From: Fictibacillus aquaticus
Lineage (GTDB): Bacteria; Bacillota; Bacilli; Bacillales; Fictibacillaceae
Length of the DNA: 64,000 nucleotides
Assembly: GCF_002245695.1 (NCBI RefSeq)
Contig: NZ_NOII01000001.1
Coordinates: 310,001 to 374,000 of the forward strand
Direction: 5' to 3'
Positions 52,267 through 59,535 of the stretch are shown in pieces; position 1 is the stretch's first letter; every line of letters starts with the position of its first letter. The notes beneath the pieces were generated by a model that was not told the DNA's origin, made no database searches, and saw nothing but the letters and a program-made list of their open reading frames with translations. A program made the position numbers and the translations under genes.

Positions 52267-52470
52267 ATGGATAACAAGAAAATGAATATGCCTTATGCCG
52301 GTGAGAACATGAAGCCGGTTGCAAATATGCCGATGTATCATCATCATCATGGTCACCACTGCGGCGGATATGGTGGCGGATACGGCTGCGGTTTCACCAT
52401 TATCGTTGTACTCTTTATTCTGCTCGTCATCATCGGTGCCACTGTTTACTGCAAAGAAGATGACTGCTAA
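52267..52470 (+). CDS. His/Gly-rich YjcZ-like membrane miniprotein
   Basis: 67-residue protein starting at ATG 52267 (GGAGGG 7 nt upstream). Three parts are visible: a polar Met-rich start (MDNKKMNMPYAGENMKPV), a His/Gly-rich stretch with H-H-H-H-G-H-H and G-G-Y-G-G-G-Y-G-C-G, and a C-terminal helix F-T-I-I-V-V-L-F-I-L-L-V-I-I-G-A-T-V-Y. The last two parts match the YjcZ family of sporulation membrane miniproteins; the histidine cluster is an addition that could bind metal. Spore-coat or membrane expression is an inference. Confidence 0.75.
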   Translation: MDNKKMNMPYAGENMKPVANMPMYHHHHGHHCGGYGGGYGCGFTIIVVLFILLVIIGATVYCKEDDC

Positions 52471-52539
52471 TTTCAGTTAAGTTAATTTCTTAATTGACAG
52501 CACGATACAGACAAAATCTGAAGATCTTGTAATATGTAT

Positions 52540-52580
52540 AGAGGCTGTCGTAAAAGCATGATGCTTTTACGACAGCCTCT
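52540..52580. terminator. perfect 41-nt palindrome, probable bidirectional terminator
   Basis: 20-bp perfect arms (AGAGGCTGTCG..GCAT / ATGC..CGACAGCCTCT) around one base, in the gap between the converging YjcZ-like and exonuclease genes. Downstream T-runs are poor, so it may be a dispersed repeat as well. Confidence 0.7.
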
Positions 52581-52592
52581 TAACTTTTGCTT

Positions 52593-53333
52593 TTACACAA
52601 GCAATCTATGAAAATCATTAAGCGTCCTCACTGACCGTTTTTCACATTCATCTAAAATGTGTTTCCATAAGCATATCGCACCTTCCGTATCCCCTTCAGC
52701 TGTATGACGATTGTTGATTTTAATTGAAAAATATTTAAGAGCATCATCGAACTCATTGAACTTTCGTCCGCTGTAAAGACGCTCTAAGATCAGCTTCATA
52801 TCAAGTGCAGGATTCGTGAGCCTCCGTCTGATTGTTTTCCAAAGGTAATGGTTTATAAAAGCTATATCATGTGAGATATGGTAACCGACGATGAGGTTTG
52901 ATTCTAAGAGCGAAAGCAGCTGCGGCATAATTTTTTCAAGAGCCGGAGCCTCTGCGAGCATCTCTTCAGTTATTCCAGTAAGTTTTTTTATATCCTCAGA
53001 CAGAGCTCTATCTAATTTCACATGTGTAGACAACCTGTCTTCTTCTTTTATGCCTGTAAGACGCACGGCACAAACAGAGATGATTTCATCACCAAGTTCA
53101 GGCCTGAATCCTGTTGTTTCAGTATCAAGCACAATGACCGGCAGTTTGTTTAGCATCGTGGTTTTTTCTTTATTCTTCTTGGCGTTTTCTTTCATCACGG
53201 CCCTCAGCCATGCCTGATTGGATAAATCCTGCTGCCTCCCGCCGGCAATTTGCTCTCGTTTTAAACCGAATGACAGCAGCTGATTCATCCATTGTTTAAA
53301 AGCCCCGTTCTCATTATTGCTGGAATGCTTCAT
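52593..53333 (-). CDS. DEDDh 3'-5' exonuclease (DnaQ-like)
   Basis: 246-residue protein whose first ~60 residues are a polar helical extension, followed by a DnaQ-fold exonuclease domain. ExoI V-L-D-T-E-T-T-G, ExoII G-Y-H-I-S-H-D-I-A-F-I and ExoIII H-T-A-E-G-D-T-E-G-A supply the four acidic metal ligands and the catalytic histidine. Not fused to polymerase. Its ATG overlaps the DUF294 stop by 20 nt. DnaQ-like exonucleases beside DUF294 nucleotidyltransferases occur in other bacteria; the biological role of this pairing is unclear. Confidence 0.85.
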   Translation of the reverse strand: MKHSSNNENGAFKQWMNQLLSFGLKREQIAGGRQQDLSNQAWLRAVMKENAKKNKEKTTMLNKLPVIVLDTETTGFRPELGDEIISVCAVRLTGIKEEDRLSTHVKLDRALSEDIKKLTGITEEMLAEAPALEKIMPQLLSLLESNLIVGYHISHDIAFINHYLWKTIRRRLTNPALDMKLILERLYSGRKFNEFDDALKYFSIKINNRHTAEGDTEGAICLWKHILDECEKRSVRTLNDFHRLLV

Positions 53334-54357
53334 GCCTGCCTCCCCTTTTCTTTACATGGGATTGCAGCCTTTGCACGGTTCTCATTGCTTTTTTTAGACT
53401 ACCGAGCTGCTTTTTCGTCAGATCTTCAATCGCAATAAAGTCGTGAATTTCTTCATCAAATTGAAACAAAGTGCTTTGCCTTAGCCTAAAATATAAAAGT
53501 ATATCTAAAGCAGCAGACAGTTCCTGCGAAAAGGACTCATCTATCGCCCCGCATCTCCTCAACTCATCAAGTCTGCAATAACTGTTCACAGCTCCAATTC
53601 CATGCAAAAGACTCAAATATTTCAAAGCAATCACGAGCGGTGCATACACCCCTGCTTTAATATTAAATTTCCCAGCAAAAGAACCATAACGCTCAACGTA
53701 AATTCTGCCGAATGGACCGATGGGAACTTGCAGGCCTGCAGCTGCTGCCTTCATTTTCACTTGCAAGTCTTCCTTTTGTTTGATTTCTGATATAACTTTC
53801 TCCCTGAAAGAAAACAGCAGTGATTCATTGCCGTATAGCGGAACAAGATCCAAAAGAATGAACACATACCTCACGTCTTTAAACAGCTCATCTATAGGAC
53901 GAGAGTGATTGATATGACCCACAGAAAATTTCCATCTCGGATTGGTTGCCATCACGTTTCCTGTGCATAGAGGGTAGCCTGCTTTCAATAAGCTTTGGAT
54001 CCCTGCTGAACTAAATTCATCAATATCGAACCCCAGCTTTTCATCTGTATACAATAAGCAATTGTCCTGGTCTGTTTTAACCGTCTGCTCCTCCCTCGCG
54101 CCGCTGCCCATCATCCCCCAGCAAAAAGAACCATCTTTATCTATACCTTGATCTTTCGCAGCCAGTTCAAGAGCTTTTGATTTTAATAAAACGTGCAGGC
54201 TGTTGATTTCCTTAAATATGTTCCTCATATGAGAAAAAGTGAGTTCTGGAAAAACATATTTTACTTGCTGGTCAATCAATTTATGGCAATCTATTAATTG
54301 ACTTGTACTTTCTGCACCGTTTATGTCCCGAATCAATTTTTCCAGTCTCATTCTCAT
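53314..54357 (-). CDS. DUF294 GlnD-like nucleotidyltransferase
   Basis: 347-residue protein with an N-terminal helical region (~1-75) and a nucleotidyltransferase core: W-G-M-M-G-S-G-A-R-E-E-Q-T-V-K-T-D-Q-D-N-C-L-L-Y near residues 78-102 is the G-S-x-x-R-x-x-x-x-x-D-x-D motif of DUF294, related to GlnD. A C-terminal helical domain (~200-345) follows. Unlike many relatives it has no cNMP-binding or CBS domains in front. Its gene lies directly downstream of amt, where glnK/glnB usually sits, and overlaps the exonuclease gene by 20 nt. The ATG follows AAGGAG, placed immediately after a terminator, so expression would rely on read-through. Target unknown. Confidence 0.85.
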   Translation of the reverse strand: MRMRLEKLIRDINGAESTSQLIDCHKLIDQQVKYVFPELTFSHMRNIFKEINSLHVLLKSKALELAAKDQGIDKDGSFCWGMMGSGAREEQTVKTDQDNCLLYTDEKLGFDIDEFSSAGIQSLLKAGYPLCTGNVMATNPRWKFSVGHINHSRPIDELFKDVRYVFILLDLVPLYGNESLLFSFREKVISEIKQKEDLQVKMKAAAAGLQVPIGPFGRIYVERYGSFAGKFNIKAGVYAPLVIALKYLSLLHGIGAVNSYCRLDELRRCGAIDESFSQELSAALDILLYFRLRQSTLFQFDEEIHDFIAIEDLTKKQLGSLKKAMRTVQRLQSHVKKRGGRHEAFQQ

Positions 54358-54370
54358 AACGAATCTCCTT

Positions 54371-54401
54371 AAAAAGCCAGATTGAACGATATCAATCTGG
54401 C
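54371..54401 (-). terminator. intrinsic terminator between amt and DUF294
   Basis: GCCAGATTG / CAATCTGGC stem, 8-nt loop, then U5 on the minus strand. The DUF294 ribosome binding site begins 2 nt after the U-run. Confidence 0.8.
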
Positions 54402-54409
54402 ATGCTGTC

Positions 54410-55705
54410 TTATTTTGCTTCTTTTAAAAGTGTTGGATCCAGTTGTTCAGGATAGCCGTAAGAGCCATGTTCGCTAATATCAAGCCCCGAAAGTTCTTGC
54501 TCTGCACTGACTCGGAGTCCAATCGTTTTCTTCAATGCGAATAGAACAATGAAGGAAACAGCTCCAACATAAGCTGCAGCACCCAGTACACCGATAGTCT
54601 GTGTAATCAGCTGGCTGAAACCGCCTCCGTAAAAAAGACCCGCTTTTCCGATTCCTGTGATTTCAACAAGTCTTGGCGATGCAAAGAACCCAGTAGAGAT
54701 CGTACCGGCGATTCCGGCAATCCCATGGACCGAGAAAGCGAAGATCGGATCATCAATTCCCTTCTTTTCAAAATATAATGAAGTCCAAAAAGTAAATGCC
54801 CCTGCAAAAGCACCGATCACAACAGCGGCCCAAGGTTCAACGAACGCACATGCTGCGGTAATGGCAACCAATGCGGCAAGCACGCCGTTGACCATGGCGG
54901 GAATATCAGCCTTGCCTGTTAAGATTTTAGCTGCTGCTATTGCTGCTATAGCTCCTGCAGCTGCTGCGAGATTTGTTGTGAGTGCGACATATCCGAAGAA
55001 CCCGTCACCGACAGCCATAGTGCTCCCAGCATTAAACCCGAACCAGCCGACCCACAGCAAAATGCCGCCTAAAACTGTATAAACTTGATTATGCCCTGGA
55101 ATTAAATTAGGTGTTCGGTCTCTATTAAACTTGCCTAGTCTCGGCCCTAACAGAATGGTAGCTACGAGGGCTGCTACAGCTCCTTGAAGATGAACAACAG
55201 TAGAACCGGCGAAGTCCTGCATCCCCATCGTGCCAAGCCAGCCTCCTCCCCAAACCCAGTGCCCGATGACTGGATAAATCAAGACAGTGAAGATCGTACC
55301 AAAAATAAAATAAACAGAGAGTTTAGCTCGCTCAGCAAAACCACCCCATGCAATCGCTAGTGAAACACCGACAAATCCTAGCTGAAACAAAAACTTTAAA
55401 GCAAGAGGTACATTCGCCCAGTCAAGAGAAGAAAATGTGTTCGTGCTGCTTTCATGAAGCAGCCACCCTGATGTTCCTATAATGGAGTTTCCTTCGCCAA
55501 ATGTAATCGCAAAACCTGCTGCCCAAAAGGCAAGTGATGCAATCGAGAAGCTTAAAATCTGCTTGCCTGCCACATGGCCTGAATTTTTCATTCGCGTCGA
55601 TCCTGCCTCGATCAGCGCAAAGCCTGCCTGCATCCCTATCACTAAGACAGCTGCAACCATAACCCAAATAGAATCCAAAGCAAATGCAATTTCCTCGGCT
55701 TTCAT
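54410..55705 (-). CDS. amt: ammonium transporter (Amt/NrgA)
   Basis: 431-residue, eleven-helix ammonium channel. Family marks: F-A-L-I-E-A-G near the start, A-G-S-T-V-V-H-L-Q-G-A-V-A-A-L-V-A (first pore histidine), and D-D-P-I-F-A-F-S-V-H-G-I-A-G-I-A-G-T (second pore histidine). The conserved twin-His pore is intact. The tail ends with L-D-I-S-E-H-G-S-Y-G-Y, the usual cytoplasmic PII-interaction region, although no glnK/glnB gene is adjacent. ATG after GGAGG. A GlnR/TnrA box sits between promoter and start codon. Confidence 0.95.
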   Translation of the reverse strand: MKAEEIAFALDSIWVMVAAVLVIGMQAGFALIEAGSTRMKNSGHVAGKQILSFSIASLAFWAAGFAITFGEGNSIIGTSGWLLHESSTNTFSSLDWANVPLALKFLFQLGFVGVSLAIAWGGFAERAKLSVYFIFGTIFTVLIYPVIGHWVWGGGWLGTMGMQDFAGSTVVHLQGAVAALVATILLGPRLGKFNRDRTPNLIPGHNQVYTVLGGILLWVGWFGFNAGSTMAVGDGFFGYVALTTNLAAAAGAIAAIAAAKILTGKADIPAMVNGVLAALVAITAACAFVEPWAAVVIGAFAGAFTFWTSLYFEKKGIDDPIFAFSVHGIAGIAGTISTGFFASPRLVEITGIGKAGLFYGGGFSQLITQTIGVLGAAAYVGAVSFIVLFALKKTIGLRVSAEQELSGLDISEHGSYGYPEQLDPTLLKEAK

Positions 55706-55720
55706 AAAAATTCCTCCTTA

Positions 55721-55737
55721 TGTTATAAAATCTAACA
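55721..55737. promoter_or_regulatory. GlnR/TnrA box upstream of amt
   Basis: TGTTATAAAATCTAACA matches the TnrA/GlnR consensus TGTNANAWWWTMTNACA at every defined position. It is 16-32 nt before the amt start and downstream of the best promoter. Confidence 0.85.
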
Positions 55738-55749
55738 TGATTTAGTGAT

Positions 55750-55778
55750 AATATATGACATAAGAAAGTAGTATGCAA
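55750..55778 (-). promoter_or_regulatory. sigma-A-like promoter of amt
   Basis: Minus strand TTGCAT (55773-55778), 17-nt spacer, TATATT (55750-55755). Predicted start near 55743, so the GlnR/TnrA box lies inside the early transcribed region. Confidence 0.55.
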
Positions 55779-55869
55779 TATAATTTTTAGAAAATTTAGA
55801 AGTGCGTGAAATTAATGGAAGGGTTTTCATCATTGATGCAGAAGGCTTGATAACGCTTACTAAAAACGG

Positions 55870-55899
55870 CAAAAAAAAATTCCCGGACTATGCCGGGAA
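55870..55899 (-). terminator. intrinsic terminator of the bacilliredoxin gene
   Basis: TTCCCGG / CCGGGAA stem with a 6-nt loop and a run of 9 U on the minus strand. Confidence 0.85.
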
Positions 55900-55907
55900 C
55901 CTTTGTT

Positions 55908-56333
55908 TTAGCAATTTTTATCATAAGCTGAGATAAGGTTTTCGAGAATTTCCTCTGGTGCATGATTTTCAATGTTATGACGGTGGATGAAGTGAACCAC
56001 TTCTCCGTCTTTCAAAAGCGCCATGGACGGAGATGATGGGGGGATTTCTTCAAAATACTGGCGGAAAGATGCAGTCGCTTCTTTATCCTGTCCAGCGAAC
56101 ACTGTCGCGATATGATCTGGTTTGACCGGATGATTAAGCGATGCTACTGCTACAGGTCTTGCAAGACCTGCTGCACATCCGCATACAGAGTTAATGACGA
56201 CAAGCTTTGTTCCCTTCAATTCCATGAACTCAGCAACCTCTTCAGCAGTCGTAAGTTCTTTAAAACCAGCTCGTGTAAGTTCTTCTCTCATAGGTCTTGC
56301 CATTTGTTTCATATATTCTTCATAAGCGTTCAT
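55908..56333 (-). CDS. bacilliredoxin BrxA/BrxB family
   Basis: 141-residue thioredoxin-like protein with the active-site V-C-G-C-A-A-G (Cys51, Cys53), the C-G-C motif of bacilliredoxins that remove bacillithiol from mixed disulfides on proteins. M-x-R-P-M-R-E-E-L and F-x-E-I-P-P-S-S-P-S-M-A-L are family motifs. Close in size to BrxA (YphP) and BrxB (YqiW), between which I cannot choose. A ribosome binding site GAGGAGG precedes the ATG; terminator immediately downstream. Implies the organism makes bacillithiol. Confidence 0.9.
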   Translation of the reverse strand: MNAYEEYMKQMARPMREELTRAGFKELTTAEEVAEFMELKGTKLVVINSVCGCAAGLARPVAVASLNHPVKPDHIATVFAGQDKEATASFRQYFEEIPPSSPSMALLKDGEVVHFIHRHNIENHAPEEILENLISAYDKNC

Positions 56334-56434
56334 TTTACAGCCTCCTCAATATAACTCAAGCTTTATTATACAAAACTTATTATCATTATTAAACCATTAC
56401 CGATTTTAACTATTCTTTAAAGGAGGATTTATTT

Positions 56435-57511
56435 ATGAACAATGTTTATTTCATTACTGGCTTTCCCGGTTTTTTGGCGACAAAACTACTGGATGAACTT
56501 CTGTTAACTCGCCCGGAAGCTTCCTACAGACTTCTCGTCCTGAGTCAGGAACGTTTAAAAGCATCTAAGCTTCTGGAAGCAAGAACATCTGGAAGTTATG
56601 CTATTGAGCTGATCGATGGCGACATAACAAGGCCAGACTTAGGAATCACACCAGAAAAGGCGATACAGCTGAAGGATGAGATCACTCATTGTTTTCATCT
56701 TGCTGCTCTTTATGATCTTACAGCAGGATGGAAATTATGTGAAAAGATTAACGTTATTGGAACTGAAAATGTGACAAGATGGCTCAGCTTTTGCAAAAAT
56801 CTACAAAGGTATTCCTATTTCAGCACAGCGTATGTGTCTGGAACAAGGGAAGGCTTGATTAAAGAAAACGAACTGATCATGCCAGCTAGGTTTCGCAACC
56901 ATTATGAGGAAACTAAATTTCTGGCGGAAAAAATTGTTGAAGAGGCAAAGAAAAGTCTGCCTGTTACCATATTTCGCCCAGGCATCGTAACGGGAGATTC
57001 AGTCAGCGGCGAGACGCTGAAGTTCGACGGTCCCTATTACCTGCTCACTTTTCTAAGAAAATTAAAATACATTCCTGTACCGATGATTGGAGAAGGGAGT
57101 GCGCGTATTCACCTGGTGCCGTATGATTTTGTCATTCGATCAGCTGTTTATCTTACTAATTTAAAGCAAGCCGAGGGCAAGACGTATCATCTTATCAATC
57201 CTGCATCACCTACAATTAAAGATGCCTTTACGACAATGCTTCAGGAAATGCACAATAAAAAAACACGCTATTCTATCCCTGTAAGCGTCGCCTCTTTAGC
57301 ATTATCACTGAAATCATTGCAGCGGTTATTAGGCGTTCCAAAAGAAACACTTGATTATTTTTCCGGCACTCACCATTATGATTGCAGTGTTCTGACGGAA
57401 GATCTTAAGGATTCTGGAATAACCTGCCCTTCTTTTTCTGAACTCGCAAAACCAATGGTCCTTTTTTATAAAGAAAATGCACATAACAAAAATCTGGCTA
57501 AAACGTTTTAA
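56435..57511 (+). CDS. extended SDR / NAD-binding-4 reductase-like protein
   Basis: 358-residue Rossmann-fold protein: N-terminal F-I-T-G-F-P-G-F-L-A nucleotide-binding motif (G-x-x-G-x-L-A), D-G-D-I-T near 60, F-H-L-A-A-L-Y-D, and the catalytic Y-E-E-T-K of extended SDRs with Ser/Thr in S-T-A-Y-V-S-G upstream. The R-P-G-I-V-T-G-D-S segment and overall length fit the NAD_binding_4 group (fatty acyl-CoA or thioester-reductase-like), yet no carrier domain is present. Substrate unknown. ATG after AAAGGAGG; terminator follows. Confidence 0.85.
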   Translation: MNNVYFITGFPGFLATKLLDELLLTRPEASYRLLVLSQERLKASKLLEARTSGSYAIELIDGDITRPDLGITPEKAIQLKDEITHCFHLAALYDLTAGWKLCEKINVIGTENVTRWLSFCKNLQRYSYFSTAYVSGTREGLIKENELIMPARFRNHYEETKFLAEKIVEEAKKSLPVTIFRPGIVTGDSVSGETLKFDGPYYLLTFLRKLKYIPVPMIGEGSARIHLVPYDFVIRSAVYLTNLKQAEGKTYHLINPASPTIKDAFTTMLQEMHNKKTRYSIPVSVASLALSLKSLQRLLGVPKETLDYFSGTHHYDCSVLTEDLKDSGITCPSFSELAKPMVLFYKENAHNKNLAKTF

Positions 57512-57530
57512 TCCAATAAATTTAATGAAT

Positions 57531-57580
57531 TAAAGCCGGCTTTACTGATTTTTACATCAGCAACAGCCGGCTTTAATTTT
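57531..57580. terminator. bidirectional intrinsic terminator
   Basis: TAAAGCCGGC / GCCGGCTTTA outer stem with an inner CTGAT / ATCAG stem between converging genes. Confidence 0.85.
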
Positions 57581-57595
57581 TATGAATTCATCTAT

Positions 57596-58201
57596 TCAGG
57601 CAAGCTTTTTTATCGGGGAACCCGGTGCAGCGGTTCCTTTCAACAATGCGTAAGGTATTTCAAAAACAGGGATTCCATAAGCGTATGGTGTGTATTCATA
57701 TTGCTGAAAATAGATCCCAAGTGTATGAGGAGTAAGATAGAAAGGCTGCCTTTCAGTGATCGTGCTGAACTCAGATGTGAGCGGGATCTCTTTGCTTTTA
57801 ATCTCTTCTTTTATAAATGCATTAATAATGCGGATGTATGTTTCGCCGGGAAGAAACAAATCTTTCAGCAAAAACAGCTGCCCTGTCTCGGCCGAATATG
57901 TGAGCGAGCTTGTTTCCGTGATGCCATGCGCAGCTCCTTGAGTGTAGGAAAAAATCTCGAAATATAAACTAATAACATCTTTCTTATTCAATTTCACAAA
58001 ATACTTTCCTGTTATTTCAGTTTGTTCATCCCATCTTGGCCTGACCATCTCATATACGTAATATCGAATTGTTTCATTGATATATCGTTCTACAGCTGGG
58101 TTTTTTAAGCCTGTGATCTCAGGATATGTCACATTCACATTAACCGTCGACCATAATTTTGGAACAATCATCGGCTTGCGGTTTAGCATAGGCCACGACA
58201 T
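57596..58201 (-). CDS. DUF3298/DUF4163 domain protein
   Basis: 201-residue protein starting at ATG 58201 (M-S-W-P-M-L-N-R-K-P) with GGGGAGA upstream. A first half with V-N-V-T-Y-P-E-I and charged beta strands fits DUF4163 (PdaC-type), and the Y-S-A-E-T-G-Q-L-F-L-L-K-D-L-F segment is the start of DUF3298; the same pair occurs in RsiV and in cell-wall deacetylases. No signal peptide or membrane anchor is seen, so it is a stand-alone, probably cytoplasmic copy. Function unknown. Confidence 0.75.
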   Translation of the reverse strand: MSWPMLNRKPMIVPKLWSTVNVNVTYPEITGLKNPAVERYINETIRYYVYEMVRPRWDEQTEITGKYFVKLNKKDVISLYFEIFSYTQGAAHGITETSSLTYSAETGQLFLLKDLFLPGETYIRIINAFIKEEIKSKEIPLTSEFSTITERQPFYLTPHTLGIYFQQYEYTPYAYGIPVFEIPYALLKGTAAPGSPIKKLA

Positions 58202-58240
58202 TCTCTTCTCCCCTTTTTTCACATCCTATTCAGGAGCAGA

Positions 58241-58280
58241 AAAAAGGAAACGCCTTTTTCGTCGATCGAAAATGGCGTTT
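58241..58280 (-). terminator. intrinsic terminator downstream of the MgtC gene
   Basis: AAACGCC / GGCGTTT stem with a 19-nt loop that can pair further (TTTTCGATCG), then U-run on the minus strand. Confidence 0.7.
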
Positions 58281-58324
58281 CATGATTTTTAAAACATCTT
58301 GTCCTTCCAGCAATAGCCTGTTTT

Positions 58325-59014
58325 TTAGTTTAATGTCTCGATCTCGACTGTCTGGATACCGTCTATCCTTTTGATGTCATAATACAGATCCGTCGTATAT
58401 CTCTTTTCATATATGGCTGCGGCAAGCTCCATTTTACGCAGTCCGGAATCAAGATCCTTGATCCTGACATTTGTAATCCTGACGTTCTGCTCGTTCACTT
58501 TCTTTATGAGGTTGGTCATATCCGCCTCTTCCCTTACTACAAGCTTAAGACGGATGTCAACGTTTCTAAGCGCACGCGGACCGATCCATTTCATGATAAG
58601 CGGGATAAGTTCAACAGAGATCAAGATTAATAGGGCTCCAGCAGCCGCCTCCATGTAAAATCCTGCTCCTGCCGCTATTCCTAACCCTGATGCGCCCCAG
58701 ATCATCGCGGCTGTAGTCAATCCCGAAATTACATCATTGCTGCGGCGGAGTATAACACCTGCACCAAGAAAACCAATTCCGCTCACAATTTGCGCCGCTA
58801 GACGGAGAGGATCCATCATCGTACGGTCAGTCATTTCTGAAAACCTATCGGCAGACTCGATTGAAACGATGGTCAGCAGGCAGCTGCTGATCGAGATTAC
58901 TAGGCTTGTTTTTAATCCGACAGGCTTGTTCTTCAATTCTCTTTCAATGCCGATAATAAGCCCTAAAAAGGCGGATATCCCTAGTTTTACTAATACAAGA
59001 CTCACCATTTTCAC
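58325..59014 (-). CDS. MgtC/SapB family membrane protein
   Basis: 229-residue protein with five N-terminal helices (~1-145) and a soluble C-terminal ACT-like domain (~150-229; LVVREEADMTNLIKKVNEQNVRITNVRIKD). Conserved G-L-I-I-G-I-E-R-E, and G-I-G-F-L-G-A-G-V-I-L-R with the helix G-L-T-T-A-A-M-I-W are diagnostic of MgtC/SapB. Family members influence magnesium homeostasis and, in some species, F-ATPase activity. No Mg riboswitch was seen upstream. Start could be either of two ATGs two codons apart. Confidence 0.85.
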   Translation of the reverse strand: MKMVSLVLVKLGISAFLGLIIGIERELKNKPVGLKTSLVISISSCLLTIVSIESADRFSEMTDRTMMDPLRLAAQIVSGIGFLGAGVILRRSNDVISGLTTAAMIWGASGLGIAAGAGFYMEAAAGALLILISVELIPLIMKWIGPRALRNVDIRLKLVVREEADMTNLIKKVNEQNVRITNVRIKDLDSGLRKMELAAAIYEKRYTTDLYYDIKRIDGIQTVEIETLN

Positions 59015-59092
59015 CTCTTCTTATAGCTGACTTAGCGTAATTTGCCTCTATTATACTAAACTATGTGCCGCAGTTCACATTAAGTCTGTTTG

Positions 59093-59122
59093 TTGTCAGA
59101 GAATGTATTTTTCGTTTATAAT
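59093..59122 (+). promoter_or_regulatory. sigma-A promoter of the DUF485-symporter operon
   Basis: TTGTCA (59093-59098), 18-nt spacer, TATAAT (59117-59122); start near 59129. Confidence 0.65.
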
Positions 59123-59132
59123 TATATTTGTG

Positions 59133-59147
59133 AATATTCTGAATTTT
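59133..59147 (+). promoter_or_regulatory. weak CodY-like box
   Basis: AATATTCTGAATTTT matches 12 of 15 positions of the CodY consensus AATTTTCWGAAAATT and lies just downstream of the predicted start site, a repressing position. Low-specificity motif; tentative. Confidence 0.3.
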
Positions 59148-59211
59148 TACGCGGTATTGAAAGGAGGATAGAAGACAGTTTCCAATTTTAATATTGCGAG
59201 GAGGAAAAGAT

Positions 59212-59535
59212 TTGAAACAGTCCAAGCAAAATGAAAAGAATTACAGTGCGATTGCTTCTTCTCCTGCTTTTAAAGAGCTGATGAGAAAAAAGAAAAACTT
59301 TATTCTTCCCATGACGATTTTCTTTTTTGTATTTTATTTTGCTCTTCCCGTAATGACAGCGTATTCGACTGTGCTGAACGAAAAAGCAGCAGGCGACATT
59401 ACATGGGCGTGGGTGTTTGCATTCGCTCAATTCGTCATGACATGGTCGTTATGCGTCCTCTATTCAAGAAAAGCAGCCAAGTTTGATGAGATGACTGCAA
59501 AAATTCAGAATTCATCCCAAAAGGAGGCGAGCTGA
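59212..59535 (+). CDS. DUF485 membrane protein (YwcB/YjcH-like)
   Basis: 107-residue protein with two helices (PMTIFFFVFYFALPVMTAY and WAWVFAFAQFVMTWSLCVLY) and the family motif S-P-A-F-K-E-L-M-R-K-K-K-N-F near residue 20. Start TTG 59212, chosen because GAGGAGG lies 6 nt upstream; an upstream TTG at 59194 would overlap it. DUF485 genes almost always precede acetate symporters, as here, where its TGA and the symporter ATG share one base. Probably an accessory subunit, by association only. Confidence 0.85.
   Translation: MKQSKQNEKNYSAIASSPAFKELMRKKKNFILPMTIFFFVFYFALPVMTAYSTVLNEKAAGDITWAWVFAFAQFVMTWSLCVLYSRKAAKFDEMTAKIQNSSQKEAS

Noticed and set aside
58980-59090. Magnesium riboswitch upstream of the MgtC gene
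   Set aside because: The upstream region is short and shows no structured, conserved-looking leader.
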